Shown here piece by piece: positions 1 to 7,947 of a stretch of 64,000 bases of DNA. The notes under the pieces were generated by a model. It saw only the letters and a list, made by a program, of their open reading frames with translations, searched no databases and was not told the origin of the DNA. This DNA is from Paenibacillus sp. MMS18-CY102. Its GTDB lineage: Bacteria; Bacillota; Bacilli; Paenibacillales; Paenibacillaceae. The stretch lies in NCBI RefSeq assembly GCF_009789195.1, contig NZ_WSTC01000011.1:62001-126000 (forward strand). Reading direction: 5' to 3'. A program made the position numbers and the translations under genes. Every line of letters starts with the position of its first letter. The stretch's first letter is position 1.

Positions 1-1029
1 CTTGATTTATTGGTCGTCCTGCTATTCGCCGCTGTTTATGTCATAAGCTTCGTTAATGACCGTTATCGGTTTGCGCTTGTTTGGGTGCAGTTTCTCATCA
101 TTGGCTATTTCACGCTGCATTATGATCCGAACTTTTTCTTTATGGGATTTTATCCTTCCCCAGTCATCTCGATGATGCGTGCCACGTGGCAATTGATTGT
201 CGCTTGGGCGGGGCTGGCTTGCCTTCATGTTTGCGTCCTGTGGCTATATCACTTTGATTTCACGAATAACGATATGCTCACGATATTGCCAGCCATGCTC
301 ATTATGCTGTTCATGCCGCTTGCCTTCCGGTTAGGGCGTCGATCGAGGGAGCTGCGCCAGAAGCTGGACTTGGCCAATGAACAAATCGCACGAATGTCGG
401 CGAACGAAGAACGCGCACGCATTTCGCGTGACTTGCATGACACGCTCGGCCATTCGCTATCGCTAATTACGATGAAGAGCGAGCTCGCGGAGAAACTGAT
501 GGCCAAAAATCATGAGCGGGCGGTACAGGAAGTACGGGACATTCAGTCAACGTCGCGCGCGGCGCTCAAGCAGGTGAGGGAACTCGTGCAAGGCCTGAAT
601 ATGACATCGCTCACCGAGGAGATTAATCATGCGAAGCAATTATTAGCTGCTGCCAATATAAAGCTTGGCATCGTTGGCGTAGAGGAGCATGAAGCAGACG
701 CTTCCATGCCTCTGATTAATCATATTGTTGGCATGTGCTTGCGCGAGTCGATGACGAACGTCGTACGGCATAGCAAGGCAACGGCATGCACGATTGAGAT
801 CGAATGCACGAAGGATGCTTTCTCGCTCATCGTGACAGATAACGGCGTTGGCGTTGACGCCGAACAACTTGCAGCGCCACTAGGCGGAAACGGGCTGAAT
901 GGCATGAGGGAGCGCTTGAAGCTAGTGGAAGGCAAGCTGCATATACATGCGGCAAGTGGCGGCGGGACAAGCATACGTTTTGTAGTGCCGTTAGTTGCCC
1001 GTGCATCGGAAGGAGAGCAAGCGAGATGA
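1..1029 (+). CDS. desK: DesK-like sensor histidine kinase, 5' end cut by window
   Basis: The frame is open at base 1, so the start lies outside the window; 342 residues are visible. The first ~115 residues are strongly hydrophobic and form several membrane segments. A short helical stretch leads to the HisKA_3 phosphoacceptor motif ERARISRDLHDTLGH (about residues 137-151). The C-terminal HATPase has an N-box-like segment (RESMTNVVRHS) and G boxes (DNGVGVD, GGNGLNGMRERL). This is the NarL-partner kinase class. The next gene is a close match to DesR, so I infer a membrane-fluidity (DesK) type sensor. It overlaps the regulator by 4 bp, which implies translational coupling. No desaturase gene is visible, so the input signal is not proven. 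Confidence 0.85.
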   Translation, partial: LDLLVVLLFAAVYVISFVNDRYRFALVWVQFLIIGYFTLHYDPNFFFMGFYPSPVISMMRATWQLIVAWAGLACLHVCVLWLYHFDFTNNDMLTILPAMLIMLFMPLAFRLGRRSRELRQKLDLANEQIARMSANEERARISRDLHDTLGHSLSLITMKSELAEKLMAKNHERAVQEVRDIQSTSRAALKQVRELVQGLNMTSLTEEINHAKQLLAAANIKLGIVGVEEHEADASMPLINHIVGMCLRESMTNVVRHSKATACTIEIECTKDAFSLIVTDNGVGVDAEQLAAPLGGNGLNGMRERLKLVEGKLHIHAASGGGTSIRFVVPLVARASEGEQAR

Positions 1030-1628
1030 AAGTAATTATTGCAGAAGATCAAGGAATGCTTAGAGGCGCGCTCAGTGCCTTGCTGGATTTGGAAAACGAC
1101 ATTGAAGTGATCGGGCAAGCTGAAAATGGCGAGCAAGCGCTGGCATTGATTTTGTCGCTTTCTCCGGATATATGCCTGCTCGATATCGAGATGCCCCTGT
1201 TATCGGGATTGGACGTTGCTGAGCAGCTGTTCAGCCGCAAGCATCCTTGTAAGGTTGTCATATTGACGACCTTTTCGCGCTCGGGCTACTTTCAGCGGGC
1301 GATGCGGGCAGGCGCCAGCGGGTTTCTGTTAAAGGATTCGCCCATTGATGAGCTAGGCGCAGCGCTGCGAAAGGTGATGGAAGGCGGGAAGGCCGTTAGC
1401 CCAGAGCTAGCCGTTTCGTTATGGGAGGCGGGCAATCCGCTCTCTGAACGGGAGCAAGAGGTGCTCCGGTACGCAAGCGAAGGGCTGTCTGCACGCGAAA
1501 TCGCGGCTCATGTTCATTTGACAGCTGGAACGGTGCGGAACTACTTGTCAGAGGCGATCCGAAAGCTGGATGCGAAAAATCGGATCGATGCGATAAGCAT
1601 TGCGACCCATAAAGGTTGGTTATCATAA
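1026..1628 (+). CDS. desR: DesR-like NarL/FixJ response regulator
   Basis: This 200-residue protein has a receiver domain (acidic pocket ED at 7-8, phosphoacceptor D53 in LLDIEMP, K103 in LLKDSP) and a LuxR/NarL helix-turn-helix at about 139-195 (LSEREQEVLRYASEGLS, GTVRNYL). The AEDQ.ML.GAL start and the LTTFSRSGYFQRA block are the same as I recall in B. subtilis DesR, the activator of the lipid desaturase gene. It overlaps the kinase gene by 4 bp and the pair ends at a terminator. Assignment to the DesR subgroup rather than a general NarL regulator is by remembered similarity only. Confidence 0.85.
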   Translation: MKVIIAEDQGMLRGALSALLDLENDIEVIGQAENGEQALALILSLSPDICLLDIEMPLLSGLDVAEQLFSRKHPCKVVILTTFSRSGYFQRAMRAGASGFLLKDSPIDELGAALRKVMEGGKAVSPELAVSLWEAGNPLSEREQEVLRYASEGLSAREIAAHVHLTAGTVRNYLSEAIRKLDAKNRIDAISIATHKGWLS

Positions 1629-1645
1629 TAAGCCAGGCCATGCAG

Positions 1646-1679
1646 CCGGCAGCCGTTCACTTGAGCGGTTGCCGGTTTT
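1646..1679 (+). terminator. Intrinsic terminator after desKR
   Basis: Arms CCGGCAGCCG (1646-1655) and CGGTTGCCGG (1666-1675) pair over 10 bp with one G-U, around a 10-nt loop, and TTTT follows. Confidence 0.8.
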
Positions 1680-1698
1680 GTTCTGTGAGCAGACAGGA

Positions 1699-1727
1699 GC
1701 ATAAACGAAGGCGGACGGGCATAAGCT
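1699..1727 (+). promoter_or_regulatory. Possible sigma-E promoter for dacB-spmAB
   Basis: GCATAAA (1699-1705), a 14-nt spacer and CATAAGCT (1720-1727) loosely fit the mother-cell sigma-E pattern (ATA-type -35, CATACA.T -10). The B. subtilis dacB operon is sigma-E dependent. The match is imperfect. Confidence 0.3.
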
Positions 1728-1813
1728 GTACAAGCAGACAGGCATGGCGCGGCGAACCGGAGCTCCCGATCCTCGCGTTCTGAAATGCCAATATCGACCG
1801 TTCGGGAGGGTTT

Positions 1814-3022
1814 ATGTGCATGAGGATGGATGGGGTAGGCGGCGGCTGGCGGCGGCTAGCGGCAGCGCTATTGTTATTGCTAAGCTTGGTTGTTTCGAAT
1901 CCGGCGGGCGCTGGCGCGGCAGGAAACGTGAGTGCGATCGGTACGCAAGCTAAAGCTGCAGCGATAATCGATGTGGATTCGGGCCGTCTCTTGTATTCGA
2001 AAAATGGTGACCAGCCGATGCGCATCGCTAGTTTGACGAAAATTATGACGGCTATTGTAGCGATTGAGAACGGCAACCTGTCGGATAAAGTTAAAGTGAG
2101 CGTTCGCGCAGCTGGCAAAGAGGGCTCATCCATTTATTTGCGCGCCGGTGAGGAAATGAAGCTTGAGGATATGCTATATGGCTTAATGCTGCGATCAGGC
2201 AATGACGCAGCGACTGCGATTGCCGAGCATGTTGGCGGAACGCTCGATGGTTTCGTGAAAATGATGAATGACAAAGCGGAATGGATTGGCCTTAAGCATT
2301 CGCAATTCATGAACCCTTCGGGGCTAGACCAAGAGGGGCATCTCTCAACGGCTAATGATTTGGCAAAGCTGACCGCTTATGCGCTTCATAATCCGACGTT
2401 TGCAGCAATCGTGAAAACCCGCTTAAAGAAAGCGCCTAATCCGAATGAAGAATGGGATTACACGTGGGCGAACAAGAACAAAATGCTAACGATGTATGAA
2501 GGCGCGGATGGCGTTAAAACAGGCTATACGAAGGCTGCGCTTCGCTGCTTGGTGAGCTCGGCTACACGCAATGGGCAGCAACTTACAGCAGTAACCATTA
2601 ACGATAGCAATGATTGGGCTGACCATCGGAACATGCTCGATTGGGGCTTCCAGAACTTCACCCCTACAGTCATTGCTAAACAAGGCCAGCCGATTAGCGG
2701 CTATACGCTGGCTGCGGGCCAGTCGTTCCGGTATCCGCTTGCCAAAGGGGAAGCATCAGAGCTGCATTCGAAGCTTGTCTTAATTGATCCAGCAAGCTCT
2801 CGTTTTGCATTGGGTGAACGGGGCGTTCTTCAATGGGAGCTGGCAGGTGAAGCAATAGGAGCTGTTCCCGTCTATGAAACGGGCAGCGAGCGTTTAAATT
2901 GGCCGGATAAGAAGCCGATACCAGCTGCCGATCGCGCGGCTTCTGCTTCAGCAGAAGCGGGGTCATCCTTGCGAAGTGCATTGCAGGCGGTTGTAAGGGC
3001 GTTATTTGGGGGAGGAGCGTGA
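1814..3022 (+). CDS. dacB: D-alanyl-D-alanine carboxypeptidase (spore cortex DacB type)
   Basis: The 402-residue penicillin-binding protein removes the terminal D-Ala from peptidoglycan pentapeptides. An N-terminal signal peptide (hydrophobic LAAALLLLLSLVV at about 15-27) exports it. The three active-site motifs are present: SLTK (S73-K76), SGN (128-130) and KTG (235-237). The start at 1814 has GGGAGGG 6 bp upstream; in-frame ATGs at 1820 and 1826 are alternatives. The gene directly precedes spmA and spmB, which marks it as the cortex-maturation enzyme (DacB) rather than the vegetative DacA or DacF. The C-terminal ~100 residues are the usual PBP5-type beta domain plus an amphipathic end for membrane attachment. 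Confidence 0.9.
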   Translation: MCMRMDGVGGGWRRLAAALLLLLSLVVSNPAGAGAAGNVSAIGTQAKAAAIIDVDSGRLLYSKNGDQPMRIASLTKIMTAIVAIENGNLSDKVKVSVRAAGKEGSSIYLRAGEEMKLEDMLYGLMLRSGNDAATAIAEHVGGTLDGFVKMMNDKAEWIGLKHSQFMNPSGLDQEGHLSTANDLAKLTAYALHNPTFAAIVKTRLKKAPNPNEEWDYTWANKNKMLTMYEGADGVKTGYTKAALRCLVSSATRNGQQLTAVTINDSNDWADHRNMLDWGFQNFTPTVIAKQGQPISGYTLAAGQSFRYPLAKGEASELHSKLVLIDPASSRFALGERGVLQWELAGEAIGAVPVYETGSERLNWPDKKPIPAADRAASASAEAGSSLRSALQAVVRALFGGGA

Positions 3023-3029
3023 CGCTGTT

Positions 3030-3674
3030 ATGGTCAATTGGATCTGGTTGTTCATGATCGTTGCCAGCGTCGTCTCCGCTGCAGTGACAGGGCGGCTGGA
3101 TGCCGTTACAGAGGCAGCGTTCGATGGCGCTAAGACGGGAGTTACCGTTAGTTTTGGTTTAATTAGCATTCTCGTGTTCTGGCTTGGCCTTATGCGAATA
3201 GGAGAGGATGCTGGGCTGTTGCGTGTGCTGTCCCGCATGCTAGGCCCGGTCGTGCGCTTCCTTTTTCCCGATGTTCCTCGCCAGCATCCGGCGCTCGGCT
3301 ATATTATGAGCAACATGGCTGCTAATCTGCTTGGCCTTGGCAACGCCGCGACGCCAATGGGCATCAAAGCGATGCAGGAGCTGCAGAAGCTTAATCCGGA
3401 CAAAGAAACGGCAACGCCGGCGATGTGTACGCTGCTGGCGTTAAACACCTCTAGCATAACGCTCGTTCCGACTACATTAATCGCTATCCGGCTCCAGTAT
3501 GAGTCCGCTAATGCAGCTGAAATCGTAGGCTCTACGATCGCAGCAACAGCGGTTGCTACCGTTGCCGCGATTGCAGCTGACCGATGGTATCGCAGCAGGG
3601 CGCTGCGCCAGCCGCCAGCACCGCCAATTGCGCCGGCTTCGCCGGGCTCTGGAAAGGGTGAGTTGGTTGGTTAA
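3030..3674 (+). CDS. spmA: Spore maturation protein A
   Basis: This 214-residue integral membrane protein of the nucleoside-recognition (Gate) family is needed, with SpmB, for core dehydration of the spore. The start ATG at 3030 follows GGGGGAGGAG with normal spacing; a TTG upstream at 3006 would put the ribosome site inside the gene. It overlaps no coding sequence of dacB (7-bp gap). The sequence MVNWIWLFMI, the ISFGL-like run, FWLGLM and GLGNAATPMGIKAM match SpmA as remembered from B. subtilis. The alanine- and proline-rich C-terminal tail is somewhat longer than in B. subtilis. It is probably expressed in the mother cell from the promoter before dacB. Confidence 0.92.
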   Translation: MVNWIWLFMIVASVVSAAVTGRLDAVTEAAFDGAKTGVTVSFGLISILVFWLGLMRIGEDAGLLRVLSRMLGPVVRFLFPDVPRQHPALGYIMSNMAANLLGLGNAATPMGIKAMQELQKLNPDKETATPAMCTLLALNTSSITLVPTTLIAIRLQYESANAAEIVGSTIAATAVATVAAIAADRWYRSRALRQPPAPPIAPASPGSGKGELVG

Positions 3675-4200
3675 TTTGCTCTCGTCTTTATCGGTGTGGA
3701 TGATTCCAGCGCTCATCGTATTTATTCCGTTATATGCTGCTTTCCGCAAGGTGCCAGTCTATGAAACCTTTGTTGAGGGCGCTAAGGAAGGTTTCGGAAC
3801 AGCGATTGGCATTATTCCGCATATCGTAGGAATGATGGTCGCGATCAGCATGTTCCGGGCATCGGGAGCGATGGACCTGCTGCTGTCAGCCTTTAAGCCG
3901 CTTGTGGCATCGCTTGGCATACCTGCAGAGGTGCTTCCACTGGGTTTATTGCGCCCACTCACTGGTGCAGGCTCACTTGCCTATACGACCGATCTCATTC
4001 GAACGTTCGGTCCAGATTCGATGATTGGCCGCATCGCCTCTACGATTCAGGGGAGCACCGATACGACGCTGTATGTCATCACTGTTTATTTTGGTGCGGT
4101 CGGCATTCGCCGGTCACGTTACGCGTTAAAGGTAGGGTTATTCTCGGATCTGGTCGGCTTCGCCGCTTCTATAGCTGTATGTTTAATCATGTTTGGTTGA
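3667..4200 (+). CDS. spmB: Spore maturation protein B
   Basis: This protein of about 177 residues is the partner of SpmA, with VWMIPALIVFIPLYA, VPVYETFVEGAKEG, EVLPLGLLRPLTGAG and the very conserved QGSTDTTLYV.TVYFGAVGIR block. The start is the uncertain point. TTG at 3667 has an AAAGGGTGA ribosome site just upstream and overlaps the spmA stop by 8 bp; GTG at 3658 is the alternative. The frame stays open upstream to 3553, but that part overlaps spmA and is not conserved. The operon ends at the long hairpin at 4219-4271. Confidence 0.9.
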   Translation: MVNLLSSLSVWMIPALIVFIPLYAAFRKVPVYETFVEGAKEGFGTAIGIIPHIVGMMVAISMFRASGAMDLLLSAFKPLVASLGIPAEVLPLGLLRPLTGAGSLAYTTDLIRTFGPDSMIGRIASTIQGSTDTTLYVITVYFGAVGIRRSRYALKVGLFSDLVGFAASIAVCLIMFG

Positions 4201-4218
4201 TCCTAACGATAGATTCCT

Positions 4219-4271
4219 AGCACAAGTTCTGCTGTGCCGCTTAATAGGCGACATGGCTGAACTTGTGCTTT
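4219..4271 (+). terminator. Long hairpin terminator after spmB
   Basis: AGCACAAGTTC (4219-4229) pairs perfectly with GAACTTGTGCT (4259-4269); the interior can extend the stem with G-U pairs. A TTTTG tail follows. Confidence 0.75.
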
Positions 4272-4310
4272 TGCTTGCTTAAAGTTAATATGGAGATTGA
4301 GGTGAAAAAG

Positions 4311-5666
4311 TTGGAACGTTTACAAAAAATTTTAGCGCAGGCAGGCATTGCTTCACGGCGCAAATGCGAGGAGCTAATCATCTCCGGACAAGTGGAAGTG
4401 AACGGGGTTCCGGTGACGACGCTCGGGGCTAAGGCCGACCCAGAGGAAGATGTTATTACAGTGGGCGGGAAGCCGATAACGTCGGAGAACAAGCTGTACA
4501 TTATGCTGAATAAGCCCAAAGGCGTCATTACGAGCGCAAGCGATCCGCAAGGCCGCAAAGTCGTCTCTGATTTCTTGGTGGGCATTAAGCAACGTGTATA
4601 TCCGATCGGACGACTCGATTACGATACGGAAGGGCTTTTGCTGCTTACGAACGATGGGGAATTTGCTAATTTATTGACACATCCGAAGCATCACGTTCCC
4701 AAAACGTACTTGGCGACGGTTAAAGGTGTCCCGCATGGCGACAAGCTGGACAAGCTTCGCAAAGGCATCGAGCTGGAGGATGGCATGACTTCACCGGCTG
4801 AGGTGGAGTATCAGGATATCGATCCTTCGGACAAGGAGTCGACGATCCGGATTACGATCTACGAAGGCCGCAATCGCCAAGTGCGGCGGATGTTCGATGC
4901 GATTGGGCATACGGTCATTCGTTTGAAGCGGGTCAAGTTTGGAGAGCTTGGGTTGCAAAACCTGAAGCGTGGCGGATGGCGCCCACTGAAGCCGAGCGAG
5001 GTACAGGAGCTATTGCAAGAAGCTGCTAAAGCAGAAGGCAAATCTAAATATGTACCGACAGGGAAACCGGCAGCGAAGCCAGAATGGAAACCGAAGCCTA
5101 AACCGAAACATTTGGCTGCGTCCGGTGACAAGGGCAAATCGGGCAACCAACCGGAAAGCAGCGAAGCGGCCCGTAAACCGTTCCGCTCGAAGCATGCATC
5201 GAATGCAGCTGCGACCACTGGAACGCGCAGCAAAGGCAAACGTTCACGGCAATCATACGCAGAAGCTGTTTTAGGTGAGAACGCAGCTAGCCAAGGGAAG
5301 GGCAAGCCTTCAGCAGCTACAGGCTCAACCGTAAGATCGAACGGCCGACCAGTGGGTAAAGGGGCAGCAACTGGCAAGCCTAGTACGCGCGAACGCTCGG
5401 CAGAGCGTCCAGTGGGACGAAGCACTGAGCGTCCAGCAGGCCGTGGCAGTGAACGCTCAGCAGGTGCTGGCCGCGATGCTGATCGCACAACGGGCCGAGG
5501 CTCAGAACGTCCAGCTGGACGTAACGGTGAGCGTTCGACAGGCCGCAGCAATGGGCGGGCAACAGGGGGCCGTGGCGGCGATCGGCCGCCGGAGTGGAGT
5601 TCCGAGCGTCCAACTGGACGTACATCGGCATCAAGCGGCAGAAGGTCACATAAAATTCATAAATAA
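4311..5666 (+). CDS. rluB: 23S rRNA pseudouridine synthase RluB with long disordered tail
   Basis: The enzyme makes a pseudouridine in helix 89 of 23S rRNA. An N-terminal S4 domain (LQKILAQAGIASRRKCEELI) precedes the RsuA/RluB catalytic domain, with catalytic D103 in GRLDYDTEGLLLLTNDG. The TTG at 4311 is chosen because GAGGTGA sits 5-7 bp upstream; in-frame starts further up (ATG 4290) would swallow that site. The product is 451 residues, whereas B. subtilis RluB is about 244. The extra ~200 residues are rich in Lys, Arg, Ser, Gly and Pro, and the last ~90 form degenerate repeats of the type SERPAGR. The gene sits between spmB and resA as in B. subtilis. Confidence 0.9.
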   Translation: MERLQKILAQAGIASRRKCEELIISGQVEVNGVPVTTLGAKADPEEDVITVGGKPITSENKLYIMLNKPKGVITSASDPQGRKVVSDFLVGIKQRVYPIGRLDYDTEGLLLLTNDGEFANLLTHPKHHVPKTYLATVKGVPHGDKLDKLRKGIELEDGMTSPAEVEYQDIDPSDKESTIRITIYEGRNRQVRRMFDAIGHTVIRLKRVKFGELGLQNLKRGGWRPLKPSEVQELLQEAAKAEGKSKYVPTGKPAAKPEWKPKPKPKHLAASGDKGKSGNQPESSEAARKPFRSKHASNAAATTGTRSKGKRSRQSYAEAVLGENAASQGKGKPSAATGSTVRSNGRPVGKGAATGKPSTRERSAERPVGRSTERPAGRGSERSAGAGRDADRTTGRGSERPAGRNGERSTGRSNGRATGGRGGDRPPEWSSERPTGRTSASSGRRSHKIHK

Positions 5667-5669
5667 TCG

Positions 5670-5700
5670 TCGACGGCATTTCTCAATGCCGTCGAATTTT
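5670..5700 (+). terminator. Terminator after rluB
   Basis: TCGACGGCATT (5670-5680) and AATGCCGTCGA (5685-5695) pair perfectly around TCTC and are followed by ATTTTCG. A TATAAT at 5704-5709 just after the hairpin may be the resA -10 box, but its -35 (TTCTCA) is poor. Confidence 0.85.
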
Positions 5701-5750
5701 CGTTATAATGAGGAAGAATACGGTTACGCGATAAACTAGAGGTGATAGGC

Positions 5751-6278
5751 TTGGGAAAGTATCGGAAACCGGTACAGATCGTGATTATGCTAGGCGTCTT
5801 GCTGCTCGGCGGATATGCGATCGGCAAGGCGTTGTTTGCGTCTGGCGACAGTAAGCCGGAAATTGGCGGACAAGCACCTAACTTTACGCTGCTTGACTTG
5901 AAAGGCGAATCCCATCAACTAGCGGATTACAAAGGAAAAGCGGTCGTCGTTAATTTCTGGGGATCATTCTGCCCGCCATGCGTGAAGGAAATGCCGGAGT
6001 TTCAACGGCAGTATGAGAAGTGGGGCGATCGATCACTAAACATTTTGGCGGTTAACTTAAGCGAGAATGACTTGACTGTCCAATCGTTTGTTAGTGAACG
6101 TAACTTATCTTACCCGATACTGCGTGATGCGAATCGAGTGATCGAACGAAAGTACGGTTTAGAGCAGTACCCTACGACATTTTTTGTGAAGCCTGACGGG
6201 ACGATCATGGACATCTTTGTTGGCGGGATGACAGAGAAGCAAATCGATGATCGAATCGAGCGGTTATTGAAGTCGTAG
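5751..6278 (+). CDS. resA: Thiol-disulfide oxidoreductase ResA
   Basis: This 175-residue membrane-anchored thioredoxin-like protein reduces the haem-binding CXXC cysteines of apocytochrome c on the outer face of the membrane. One N-terminal membrane helix (about 8-26) is followed by an AhpC/TSA-type thioredoxin fold with the active site FCPPC, the cis-proline loop near EQYPTTFFV, and the conserved NFWGSFCPPCVKEMP environment. The TTG at 5751 is preceded by AGAGGTGATA; the GTG at 5742 lies inside that ribosome site. It is the first gene of resABCDE. In B. subtilis this operon is ResD controlled; I see no clear ResD box here. Confidence 0.93.
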   Translation: MGKYRKPVQIVIMLGVLLLGGYAIGKALFASGDSKPEIGGQAPNFTLLDLKGESHQLADYKGKAVVVNFWGSFCPPCVKEMPEFQRQYEKWGDRSLNILAVNLSENDLTVQSFVSERNLSYPILRDANRVIERKYGLEQYPTTFFVKPDGTIMDIFVGGMTEKQIDDRIERLLKS

Positions 6279-6309
6279 CATCGGAACTTTCATAAGGAGG
6301 CTTCACCCT

Positions 6310-7947
6310 TTGTTTCAGAATACGAAGTGCGAATGCGGCCACCAGAACCCGCCCGAAACGCTTTTATGCGAATCGTGCGGAAAGCCGCTAATGGAATCGG
6401 AGGAATCTAACGAGCCACTCGAAATGCGTTATGACGGGATTGCGCGGCGTTCGCAGAAAAGCAATCAGAGCTTGCTTGACAAAGTATGGAGCTTTTTCTC
6501 CTCAGTCAAGATTGCGATCTATCTCATTCTCATCACGTTAATCGGGGCGGCAGTCGGGACGATTTATCCACAAGAGAAATCATCCGAATACTACTTGGAA
6601 AACTACGGAAAAAGCGGAGAACTGTACGATAAGCTCGGCTTGTCTACGATGTACGATTCCTGGTGGTTTGTAGGCCTGCTCGTCATGATCGGCACTTCGC
6701 TTGTCATTTGCAGCTTGGACCGCGTATTGCCATTGTACCGAGCATTGAACAAGCAGCAAATTCGCAAGCATCACCAATTCATTAACCGGCAGAAAACGGT
6801 GTACAGCGGACCAATCGAAGGCGATACCCAGGAATGGGTGGCAACGCTTGAGAAGCATTTGAAAAAAAGGCGTTATCGCGTACATACAGATGGCAGCGCG
6901 CTGCTTGCAGAGAAAAACCGGTTCAGCCGTTGGGGCCCTTACATTAACCATATTGGCCTTATCGTGCTGCTGCTCGCTCTATTGGCCCGCACGATTCCCG
7001 ATTGGAAAATGGAGCAAACGATTGCCGTAAGGGATGGCGAAACGGTTCAAATTCCAGATACGGAGTATTACGTCAAGAACGAGAAGTTTACGATTGAATT
7101 CTACCAGAAGAACGAGCTTCCTGATCGTTTGAAAGATCAAGTAAGGCCGAAGCTGTATAAAACGCAGGCAGTGCTATATAAGTGTGTAAGCGCATGCGAT
7201 CTGCCGGGCATTGAGCCCAAGCTTGAACAAGTAAAGGCGCAAGATATTATCGTCAACCATCCGATGTCACACAAGGGATTAACGATTTTCCAAATCGGAT
7301 ATGACGATGTGCCCCTGCTCCAAGGCGTGAAGCCGATCATCGAAGACAAGGCTACAGGCAAGACGTACGGGCCGTTTGATCTGCCAATGAAAAATCCGAA
7401 AACGACAATTGAAGTAGGCCCATATACGTTGTATCTGAAAGCTAACTATATGGAGTTTGCACTCGATGCCGATGGGCAGCCGGTTACGCTCTCCCGTGAC
7501 CCCAAATCGCCTGCGTTTATTTTCATGATCAAAGGCCCTGGGCTAAACGAATCAGGCGAGCCTTATATGTACTTCCCATTGCAGAAAGACAAGGAACGCT
7601 TCAGCCAAGACCAGATCAACCATGATCTGTCCTCGAAGCTGGAAGTTCGTGTTGAAGGCATGGAAAATGTATCGTTCAGTTCGTATACGAGCTACTTGCT
7701 CATCCGAGTGGATACGGCGCTTACCTACGTATGGATCGGGCTTGGCATCTGTATGCTTGGTTTGTTAATGGGCGCTTATTGGCATCACCGGAGGATCTGG
7801 CTGCGTATCGATGGCGGCATCCTGTCGCTTGGTGCGCATACGAACAAAAACCATTTTGGGATGCGGTCCGATGTTGAATGGGCGCTTCAGCGAATGGGCA
7901 TATCTGTCGAGCGGGACGCGCTGGACAACGGAGGTTATAATTCGTGA
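6310..7947 (+). CDS. resB: Cytochrome c biogenesis protein ResB (System II)
   Basis: ResB (545 residues) works with ResC to export and attach haem to cytochrome c (System II, Ccs1). The N-terminus carries a small zinc-ribbon-like motif (CECGH ... CESCG, four cysteines in the first ~26 residues), which I also recall from B. subtilis ResB. Membrane segments are visible near residues 66-86, 117-135, 215-232 and 470-492, with a large extracytoplasmic domain between the last two. The TTG at 6310 is preceded by AAGGAGG. The stop overlaps the resC start. Confidence 0.92.
   Translation: MFQNTKCECGHQNPPETLLCESCGKPLMESEESNEPLEMRYDGIARRSQKSNQSLLDKVWSFFSSVKIAIYLILITLIGAAVGTIYPQEKSSEYYLENYGKSGELYDKLGLSTMYDSWWFVGLLVMIGTSLVICSLDRVLPLYRALNKQQIRKHHQFINRQKTVYSGPIEGDTQEWVATLEKHLKKRRYRVHTDGSALLAEKNRFSRWGPYINHIGLIVLLLALLARTIPDWKMEQTIAVRDGETVQIPDTEYYVKNEKFTIEFYQKNELPDRLKDQVRPKLYKTQAVLYKCVSACDLPGIEPKLEQVKAQDIIVNHPMSHKGLTIFQIGYDDVPLLQGVKPIIEDKATGKTYGPFDLPMKNPKTTIEVGPYTLYLKANYMEFALDADGQPVTLSRDPKSPAFIFMIKGPGLNESGEPYMYFPLQKDKERFSQDQINHDLSSKLEVRVEGMENVSFSSYTSYLLIRVDTALTYVWIGLGICMLGLLMGAYWHHRRIWLRIDGGILSLGAHTNKNHFGMRSDVEWALQRMGISVERDALDNGGYNS

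Noticed and set aside
4859-5551. 230-codon minus-strand ORF opposite the rluB tail
   Set aside because: It arises from the Arg/Ser/Gly repeats read backwards (Pro/Arg/Ser-rich). The rluB frame ends in a terminator and is continuous with the enzyme.
5392-5640. CRISPR-like or tandem DNA repeat
   Set aside because: The repeats are degenerate, in frame with rluB and without uniform spacers; they are coding low-complexity repeats.
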